64,000 nucleotides of DNA, taken from contig NZ_SPQM01000001.1 in the NCBI RefSeq assembly GCF_004570345.1, positions 1 to 64,000 on the forward strand. The letters are read 5' to 3'. Positions 57,820 through 64,000 of this stretch are shown piece after piece. Each line of letters begins with the position of its first letter. Position 1 is the first letter of the stretch. Source of the DNA: Blastococcus sp. CT_GayMR20 (GTDB lineage: Bacteria > Actinomycetota > Actinomycetes > Mycobacteriales > Geodermatophilaceae). The notes beneath the pieces are model-generated. The model had not been told where the DNA came from. It made no database searches and saw only the letters and a program-made list of their open reading frames with translations. The position numbers and the translations under genes were made by a program.

Positions 57820-59019
57820 ATGGCGGTTGAGACGGCCCTGCAGGCCGAGGGCCTGGCGCGCGAACTCGGGGCGCTGGTCCGCGACTGGGGCGTGCGCGAG
57901 GTCCGTCCCCGGGTCCGCGAGCTCGAGGAGAAGGGGGAGTTCCCGCACGACCTCTACCGGCAGATGGGTGAGATGGGCCTGTTCGGCTGCTGCTTCCCCG
58001 AGCGGCTGGGCGGCAACGGGGCCGGCTTCCGCGCACTGGCCGCGGTGGCGGAGAACCTCGCCTGGGTCTACCCGCCGCTGTCGGCGCCGATGAACCTGCA
58101 GGCCGCGACGGTCCCGCTGACGATCGCGAACTGGGGGACGCCGGAGCTCGTCGAGCGCTACGTGCCCGGCCTGGTGAGTGCCGAGCTGCTCGGCTGCAAC
58201 GCGATGACCGAGCCCGATGGCGGTTCGGACTTCCTCGGTGCCATGCGCACGCGGGCGGTCCGGGACGGGGACGACTACGTCATCAACGGCGCCAAGATGT
58301 GGATCACCAACGCCAACGTCGCCGACGTCGCCGTGGTGTATGCGAAGACCGATCCGGCGGCCGGGCACAAGGGTGTCACCGCGTTCCTCGTCCCCACCGC
58401 AACGCCGGGCTTCGAGGCGACCCGGGTGCCCTGCCGCGTGCTGGGAAAGCTCATGCCGACGAACTCGGTGACCCTGACCGACGTCCGTGTGCCGTCGTCC
58501 CACGTGCTGGGCGCCGAGGGGCAGGGCTTCGCCGTCGCCATGAACGCGATGGACTACGGCCGGCTGTCGGTCGCCGCCCGCTCGGTGGGCCTGGCGCAGG
58601 CCTGCCTGGACGCAGCGCTGGAGTACGCCGACCAGCGGACGGCGTTCGGCCAGAAGATCGGCGAGTTCCAGATGGTCAAGAAGCAGCTCGCCGACATGAC
58701 CGCCGAGGTGGCCGCGGCACGCGCGCTGGTCGACGCGGCGGCCGCCGCGTACGACGGGGGATCGGTGGCGACCCGGGAGAGCTCGATCGCCAAGTACTTC
58801 GCCGGCGAGGTGTGCAACCGCGCGGCTCAGGCGTGCGCGGAGATCTTCGGCGGGGCGGCCTTCAGCGACGAGCTCCCGGTCAGTATCTACCTGAACTACG
58901 CGAAGCTCTGGCAGACCGGTGAGGGCTCGGCGAACATCCAGGCGGTCCTCATCGCGGACGACGCGCTGGGCTGGAAGGACATGGACCGGCACCGGACCCC
59001 GCTGCCGGCGCTGGTCTGA
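57820..59019 (+). CDS. Acyl-CoA dehydrogenase
   Basis: The 399-residue enzyme has CFPERLGGNGAGF, NAMTEPDGGSDF, MWITNANVADVAVVYAKTD and the canonical catalytic Glu in QTGEGSANIQ. It introduces a double bond into an acyl-CoA, passing electrons to ETF. The ATG at 57,820 follows GGGAGGACGGC; a GTG 24 bases upstream is less likely. It is followed after 17 bp by the broken P450. Its copy is at 60,305-61,504. Confidence 0.92.
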   Translation: MAVETALQAEGLARELGALVRDWGVREVRPRVRELEEKGEFPHDLYRQMGEMGLFGCCFPERLGGNGAGFRALAAVAENLAWVYPPLSAPMNLQAATVPLTIANWGTPELVERYVPGLVSAELLGCNAMTEPDGGSDFLGAMRTRAVRDGDDYVINGAKMWITNANVADVAVVYAKTDPAAGHKGVTAFLVPTATPGFEATRVPCRVLGKLMPTNSVTLTDVRVPSSHVLGAEGQGFAVAMNAMDYGRLSVAARSVGLAQACLDAALEYADQRTAFGQKIGEFQMVKKQLADMTAEVAAARALVDAAAAAYDGGSVATRESSIAKYFAGEVCNRAAQACAEIFGGAAFSDELPVSIYLNYAKLWQTGEGSANIQAVLIADDALGWKDMDRHRTPLPALV

Positions 59020-59036
59020 GAACGGGGAGAACACCG

Positions 59037-59738
59037 ATGAGCCCGTGTCCCGTCGTCCGGTTCGACCACCACTCGCCCGAGCACGCCGCGGACCCCGTCG
59101 CCAGCTACCGGGCGCTGCGGGAGCAGGGCCCCGTCGCGTGGAGCGAGGCGCACGGCGGGTACTGGATCGTCTCCGGGTACGACGCGGTCTTCGCCGCGGC
59201 CCGCGATGACGACGTGTTCTCCTCCGCCCGGTCGTCCGACGGTGGTGAGGGGCTGACCGTCGTGATCCCGAAGACCCCGATGCACCTGCACATCCCGATC
59301 GAGCTCGACCCACCTGAGTTCCGGAAGTACCGGAAGATCATCAACGCGATCACCGCGCCCGCGGCCATCGAGCGCATGACCCGGATGATCGACTTCTACT
59401 GCACCTGGTTCGTCGACCAGGTCATCGAGCGCGGCGAGTGCGACTTCACCGAGATCATCGGCGTCCCGTCGATCGTGACCGTCGACTGGCTGGGCCTGCC
59501 GGTCGAGGGCTGGGCGCGCTACGCCTCGGCGCACCGGGCCACGCTCGCGAACCCGAAGGGCAGCGCCGAGTACCAGCAGGCGGTGCAGGTCGACCACCCC
59601 TACCTCGCCGAGCAGATGCGGACGACGATCGCGGCCCGCGCCCGGGAACCGCGCGAGGACGCCATCAGCTTCCTGTTGGCGCAGTCGGTCGACGGCCGGC
59701 CGCTCACCGAGGACGAGGTCTTCTCGATGGTCGACCTG
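59037..59738 (+). pseudogene. Cytochrome P450 (paralogue C), cut at the inverted-repeat junction
   Basis: From ATG at 59,037 the frame matches the P450s at 31.5 and 40.1 kb for 234 codons, ending FSMVDL. Paralogue A continues LLSGGVGTTAS; here the frame runs instead into reverse-complement DNA (HRLLVLGAAL). The I-helix, K-helix ExxR and haem Cys are all absent. A 463-codon open frame to 60,428 is a chimera. If the junction is an artefact, the intact gene exists elsewhere. Confidence 0.93.
59597..59727. other. 131-bp spacer at the centre of the inverted repeat
   Basis: This stretch is single-copy in the window and is normal P450 coding sequence (YLAEQMRTT to EDEVFSM). It is bounded by GCAGGTCGACCA on the left and TGGTCGACCTGC on the right, which are reverse complements. 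If single-stranded it would be the loop of the hairpin. Confidence 0.95.
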
Positions 59739-60287
59739 CACCGCCTGCTGGTACTCGGCGCTGCCCTTCGGGTTCGCGAGCGTGGCCCGGTGCGCCGAGG
59801 CGTAGCGCGCCCAGCCCTCGACCGGCAGGCCCAGCCAGTCGACGGTCACGATCGACGGGACGCCGATGATCTCGGTGAAGTCGCACTCGCCGCGCTCGAT
59901 GACCTGGTCGACGAACCAGGTGCAGTAGAAGTCGATCATCCGGGTCATGCGCTCGATGGCCGCGGGCGCGGTGATCGCGTTGATGATCTTCCGGTACTTC
60001 CGGAACTCAGGTGGGTCGAGCTCGATCGGGATGTGCAGGTGCATCGGGGTCTTCGGGATCACGACGGTCAGCCCCTCACCACCGTCGGACGACCGGGCGG
60101 AGGAGAACACGTCGTCATCGCGGGCCGCGGCGAAGACCGCGTCGTACCCGGAGACGATCCAGTACCCGCCGTGCGCCTCGCTCCACGCGACGGGGCCCTG
60201 CTCCCGCAGCGCCCGGTAGCTGGCGACGGGGTCCGCGGCGTGCTCGGGCGAGTGGTGGTCGAACCGGACGACGGGACACGGGCTCAT
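59728..60287 (-). pseudogene. P450 paralogue C, second copy (N-terminal fragment)
   Basis: This is the mirror of 59,037-59,596: 186 codons of the P450 N-terminus read on the minus strand, after which the frame enters the spacer in antisense. The fragment lacks all catalytic parts. Confidence 0.93.
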
Positions 60288-60304
60288 CGGTGTTCTCCCC
60301 GTTC

Positions 60305-61504
60305 TCAGACCAGCGCCGGCAGCGGGGTCCGGTGCCGGTCCATGTCCTTCCAGCCCAGCGCGTCGTCCGCGATGAGGACCGCCTGGATGTTCGCCGAGCC
60401 CTCACCGGTCTGCCAGAGCTTCGCGTAGTTCAGGTAGATACTGACCGGGAGCTCGTCGCTGAAGGCCGCCCCGCCGAAGATCTCCGCGCACGCCTGAGCC
60501 GCGCGGTTGCACACCTCGCCGGCGAAGTACTTGGCGATCGAGCTCTCCCGGGTCGCCACCGATCCCCCGTCGTACGCGGCGGCCGCCGCGTCGACCAGCG
60601 CGCGTGCCGCGGCCACCTCGGCGGTCATGTCGGCGAGCTGCTTCTTGACCATCTGGAACTCGCCGATCTTCTGGCCGAACGCCGTCCGCTGGTCGGCGTA
60701 CTCCAGCGCTGCGTCCAGGCAGGCCTGCGCCAGGCCCACCGAGCGGGCGGCGACCGACAGCCGGCCGTAGTCCATCGCGTTCATGGCGACGGCGAAGCCC
60801 TGCCCCTCGGCGCCCAGCACGTGGGACGACGGCACACGGACGTCGGTCAGGGTCACCGAGTTCGTCGGCATGAGCTTTCCCAGCACGCGGCAGGGCACCC
60901 GGGTCGCCTCGAAGCCCGGCGTTGCGGTGGGGACGAGGAACGCGGTGACACCCTTGTGCCCGGCCGCCGGATCGGTCTTCGCATACACCACGGCGACGTC
61001 GGCGACGTTGGCGTTGGTGATCCACATCTTGGCGCCGTTGATGACGTAGTCGTCCCCGTCCCGGACCGCCCGCGTGCGCATGGCACCGAGGAAGTCCGAA
61101 CCGCCATCGGGCTCGGTCATCGCGTTGCAGCCGAGCAGCTCGGCACTCACCAGGCCGGGCACGTAGCGCTCGACGAGCTCCGGCGTCCCCCAGTTCGCGA
61201 TCGTCAGCGGGACCGTCGCGGCCTGCAGGTTCATCGGCGCCGACAGCGGCGGGTAGACCCAGGCGAGGTTCTCCGCCACCGCGGCCAGTGCGCGGAAGCC
61301 GGCCCCGTTGCCGCCCAGCCGCTCGGGGAAGCAGCAGCCGAACAGGCCCATCTCACCCATCTGCCGGTAGAGGTCGTGCGGGAACTCCCCCTTCTCCTCG
61401 AGCTCGCGGACCCGGGGACGGACCTCGCGCACGCCCCAGTCGCGGACCAGCGCCCCGAGTTCGCGCGCCAGGCCCTCGGCCTGCAGGGCCGTCTCAACCG
61501 CCAT
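60305..61504 (-). CDS. Acyl-CoA dehydrogenase, second copy
   Basis: The reverse-complement copy of the gene at 57,820-59,019, with an identical 399-residue product. Real duplication or artefact depends on the inverted repeat. Confidence 0.85.
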   Translation of the reverse strand: MAVETALQAEGLARELGALVRDWGVREVRPRVRELEEKGEFPHDLYRQMGEMGLFGCCFPERLGGNGAGFRALAAVAENLAWVYPPLSAPMNLQAATVPLTIANWGTPELVERYVPGLVSAELLGCNAMTEPDGGSDFLGAMRTRAVRDGDDYVINGAKMWITNANVADVAVVYAKTDPAAGHKGVTAFLVPTATPGFEATRVPCRVLGKLMPTNSVTLTDVRVPSSHVLGAEGQGFAVAMNAMDYGRLSVAARSVGLAQACLDAALEYADQRTAFGQKIGEFQMVKKQLADMTAEVAAARALVDAAAAAYDGGSVATRESSIAKYFAGEVCNRAAQACAEIFGGAAFSDELPVSIYLNYAKLWQTGEGSANIQAVLIADDALGWKDMDRHRTPLPALV

Positions 61505-61605
61505 CTCGCCGTCCTCCCATCGGGGCACACGCCCTCAGACCCTTGGCGGGTTCGTTATTAATCTTTAGCATGGTTGCTCTCTACATCTAGGGGGACGGAC
61601 CGCCC

Positions 61606-62355
61606 ATGTACGCCAGTTCCGCACTTCGCCCGCAGAAGGCCGCGATGCTGGTCGCCCAGCGGATCGTCCAGGACGCCCTCCGCGAGAACCGGAAGCCCGG
61701 CGACCTCCTGGTCCCGGAGCGGACCATGGTGGAGAAGTACGGGGCCGGCCGCGGCACGGTGCGCGAGGCCCTCCGCCTCCTCGAGGTCCAGGGCGTCATC
61801 TCGCTGAAGCCGGGACCCCACGGCGGCCCGGTGCTGCGCACCCCGGACGGCTCCCATCTGGCGAGCACCGTCGTCCTGCTCATGCAGCTGCAGGGCGCGC
61901 CGTTCCGCACGATCGTCGAGGTGCGCAGCGCCCTCGAGCCGATGATCAGCAGCCTGGCCGCGGAGCGGATCAGCGCCGCTTGCCTCGACGAGCTGGGCGA
62001 CACCATCGAGCAGATGCACCGCGAGATGGACGACCAGGACTCCTTCCTCGACGCCAACAAGCGGTTCCACGACGTCATCGCCCGCTCGTCCGGCAACCCG
62101 CTCTTCGGCTACATGATCGAGTCGCTGCTCGGCATCATGGACGGGACCACGCTGGGCGTCGACTACCCCGTCCACCACCGGAGCGCCATCCTCGTCGCGC
62201 ACGAGGAGATCTTCGAGGCGCTGAAGTCCGGTGACGCGGCGGCGTCGGCGGAGCGGATGCGCCGGCACATCGAGGCCTACGAGCGCTACGCCGAACGGAA
62301 GTTCCCGCACGTCATGGAGACGACGATCCCCTGGGACCAGCGCTTCCTGAGCTGA
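61606..62355 (+). CDS. GntR/FCD regulator, second copy
   Basis: Identical copy of the regulator at 56,969-57,718, here on the plus strand, including its promoter gap of 101 bp. Confidence 0.85.
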   Translation: MYASSALRPQKAAMLVAQRIVQDALRENRKPGDLLVPERTMVEKYGAGRGTVREALRLLEVQGVISLKPGPHGGPVLRTPDGSHLASTVVLLMQLQGAPFRTIVEVRSALEPMISSLAAERISAACLDELGDTIEQMHREMDDQDSFLDANKRFHDVIARSSGNPLFGYMIESLLGIMDGTTLGVDYPVHHRSAILVAHEEIFEALKSGDAAASAERMRRHIEAYERYAERKFPHVMETTIPWDQRFLS

Positions 62356-62378
62356 GCCGGCGCGCATCGTGATGGCGC

Positions 62379-62849
62379 TCAGCCGGCCGCGTCCTCGGCC
62401 GGCTTCTTCATCATCATGCCGGTGCGGTGGCACAGGTGGATCAGCTCGTCGCGCTGGTTGTAGCCGCGGTGCTCGAACCACACGATGCCCGCGTCCGTGC
62501 GGCTCTTCGACTCGCGCTTCTTGAGGATGGTCGACTCGGCACGGATCGTGTCGCCGTGGAAGACCGGCGCCGGGAAGGTCATCTTCTCGTAGCCCAGGTT
62601 GCCGATCGTCGTCTGGAAGGTCAGCTCCGGCACGATCATGCCGCCGACCAGCGCCGCGATGTACAGGCTGTTGAACAGCCGCTGCCCCTGGGGCAGGTTC
62701 TTCCGCGAGTACTCCTCGTCGAGGTGGATCGGCGCCACGTTCATGGTGAGCGAGGTGAACAGCACGTTGTCCATCTCGGTCACCGTGCGGGTGAACGCGT
62801 GCTTGATCTCCATGCCATCGTCGAATTCCTCGAAGTACAGGCCGCGCAT
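62379..62849 (-). CDS. MaoC-like hydratase, second copy
   Basis: Identical copy of the hydratase at 56,475-56,945 in the right arm. Confidence 0.85.
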   Translation of the reverse strand: MRGLYFEEFDDGMEIKHAFTRTVTEMDNVLFTSLTMNVAPIHLDEEYSRKNLPQGQRLFNSLYIAALVGGMIVPELTFQTTIGNLGYEKMTFPAPVFHGDTIRAESTILKKRESKSRTDAGIVWFEHRGYNQRDELIHLCHRTGMMMKKPAEDAAG

Positions 62850-62880
62850 GAGGGGTCCTCTCCCTGGGGTCGAACGGGGC

Positions 62881-63774
62881 TCAGATGCCGCCGTGCAGGC
62901 CGGCCAGCGCGTCCACCCGGGCGAGCCACCCGGTCGCCTTGTCGGCGTGCGCCTTGTCGATGTGGATGTCGCCGTACATGACGGCACCGAGACCGGCGGC
63001 CTCGGCGTCCTCGTACGCCTTGAGCAGGCCGCGGTAGAAGTCCACGTCCGCGGGGTCGGGCGTGTAGACGCGGTTGACCACCGGCACGTGGGTCGGATGC
63101 AGGACGACCTGACCCCGGAAGCCCATCTTGCGGCTGTCCACGGTGAACGCCTCCAGACCCTCGAGGTCGCGGATGCGCTCCCACAGCGCGGTCAGCGGGT
63201 GCACCCCCGCGGCGCGCGCGGCGAGCAGGATCCGGGAGCGGTGGTACCGGGACTCCGTTCCCTCCGGCGACCACTCGTAGCCGACCGCGATGGCGATGTC
63301 GGCGTGCTCGGCCGTCGGCCCGATCAGCGCGCCCACCCGCGGGGAGGCGAACGCGATCTCCTCGCAGTGCTGGATGCCCTCGATGGTCTCGATCGGCAGG
63401 ATGTACTCGATGCCGGAGGCGCCGTTGCGGCGCTCGAAGTGCTCGACGAGGGCGTCGTACTTGGCGACGTCGACGGCCGAACCGACCTTGGGTGCGAAGA
63501 CACCGGTCAGCCCGGGGACGACGACGGCCTCGAGGTCGGCGCCCGTCTCCCCCGTGTCCAGGGCGTTGGGGCGCACGAACAGGCCGACCCGCGGGTGCTC
63601 GTCGGAGATCCGCCCGATGGCGTCGCGGATGGCCTCCCGCGCGGACTCCTTCTCCGCCGGCGGGACCGAGTCCTCGAGGTCGAGGCAGAGGCAGTCGGCG
63701 CCGGCGACGACGGCCTTGTCGAACCAGGAGGGCTTGTTCCCGGGTACGGAGATGACGGTGCGGTAGGGCTTCAT
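62881..63774 (-). CDS. CitE-like lyase, second copy
   Basis: Identical copy of the lyase at 55,550-56,443 in the right arm. Confidence 0.85.
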   Translation of the reverse strand: MKPYRTVISVPGNKPSWFDKAVVAGADCLCLDLEDSVPPAEKESAREAIRDAIGRISDEHPRVGLFVRPNALDTGETGADLEAVVVPGLTGVFAPKVGSAVDVAKYDALVEHFERRNGASGIEYILPIETIEGIQHCEEIAFASPRVGALIGPTAEHADIAIAVGYEWSPEGTESRYHRSRILLAARAAGVHPLTALWERIRDLEGLEAFTVDSRKMGFRGQVVLHPTHVPVVNRVYTPDPADVDFYRGLLKAYEDAEAAGLGAVMYGDIHIDKAHADKATGWLARVDALAGLHGGI

Positions 63775-63778
63775 CGGT

Positions 63779-64000
63779 TCATCCGTCCTCGGCGAGCTTG
63801 AACTGGGGCTTGCGCTTCTCGAGGAATGCGGTGGCGCCTTCGACCATGTCCTCGCTGCCGATCGCCTGGACGAGCATCCCGAGCCCGGTGCTGAAGGAGT
63901 CCCGGGACTGGTTCCACCAGATGTTGGAACTCACCTTCGCGATCTCGAGGTAGCGCGGGCTCTTCTCGTGCAGTTCGTCGCACCAGCGCTGGACCTCGGC
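63779..64000 (-). CDS. MenB/BadI-like crotonase, second copy (partial)
   Basis: This is the last 73 codons of the copy of the gene at 54,763-55,545. The rest lies past the window edge. It shows that the right arm continues at least into this gene. Confidence 0.85.
   Translation of the reverse strand, partial: AEVQRWCDELHEKSPRYLEIAKVSSNIWWNQSRDSFSTGLGMLVQAIGSEDMVEGATAFLEKRKPQFKLAEDG

Larger units (their letters stand above)
55324..64000. repeat. Giant inverted repeat, 4,273-bp arms, 131-bp spacer
   Basis: Bases 55,324-59,596 recur as reverse complement at 59,728-64,000; positions x and 119,324-x match. Where I compared them (intergenic gaps, gene ends, ORF translations), the arms are identical, even outside genes. 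The first mismatch is at 59,597/59,727. The right arm runs off the window, so its true length is unknown. The repeat is centred inside a P450 gene, so it arose after that gene existed. It could be a genuine foldback inversion or a chimera of DNA amplification or assembly. Confidence 0.97.

Noticed and set aside
59037..60428. 463-codon plus-strand ORF across the palindrome centre, and its mirror at 58,896-60,287
   Set aside because: Both are chimeras of P450 coding sequence with antisense P450 and acyl-CoA dehydrogenase sequence created by the inverted repeat.
1..64000. CRISPR arrays, tRNA/rRNA genes, prophage or IS transposases
   Set aside because: No regularly spaced repeats, RNA gene signatures or transposase/integrase motifs were seen on reading both strands.

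Overview
The window is high-GC DNA (about 70% by eye), densely coded, with frequent GTG/TTG starts and 4-nt ATGA/GTGA overlaps. It carries a coenzyme F420 reductase gene, several cytochromes P450, a HelR-type helicase and FCD/GntR regulators. This points to a soil or rock actinobacterium. Geodermatophilaceae or a relative is my inference; no rRNA is present to confirm it. I saw no tRNA, CRISPR array, prophage or transposase gene.

Region 1 (1-14.98 kb) is mixed housekeeping and stress biology: a macrodomain-like/SIR2 fusion protein, a CYP152-type fatty-acid P450, a NarL-type two-component pair, a membrane protein, a HelR/HelD-like RNA-polymerase recycling helicase, small proteins including a 35-residue zinc ribbon, a hemerythrin-like protein, and an overlapping RsbQ-RsbP pair like the energy-stress module of Bacillus.

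Region 2 (14.96-29.1 kb) starts the catabolic section. It has a gluconolactonase-like enzyme divergent from an iron/polyamine-type ABC importer, an NTF2-like protein, an LLM flavin oxidoreductase, an aldehyde dehydrogenase, an SDR, and a TetR gene divergent from a two-gene UGSC-family unit. An MFS carrier and a ferredoxin reductase follow.

Region 3 (29.1-47.1 kb) looks like a terpenoid or alicyclic-acid catabolic island. It holds an NADPH:F420 reductase, a KstD-like FAD dehydrogenase, P450s with a 3Fe-4S ferredoxin, an AtuA pair, aldehyde dehydrogenase, acyl-CoA ligase, a CaiB-type CoA-transferase, a second LLM enzyme, an esterase and a complete five-gene Liv-type importer. The proposed flow is uptake, P450 or flavin oxygenation, oxidation to the acid, CoA activation and beta-oxidation-like steps.

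Region 4 (47.3-59.7 kb) continues with three FCD/GntR regulators, enoyl-CoA hydratase-like enzymes (one MenB/BadI-like), two acyl-CoA dehydrogenases, CitE-like lyase, MaoC hydratase, amidohydrolase, another P450 and an SDR.

The last 8.7 kb is a giant inverted repeat. Bases 55,324-59,596 return as their reverse complement at 59,728-64,000 around a 131-bp spacer inside a P450 gene, so that P450 is broken and its neighbours appear twice. This is either a real foldback inversion or an amplification/assembly chimera; the sequence alone cannot decide. Inverted repeats in several promoter regions and two related long hairpins between convergent genes are also annotated.
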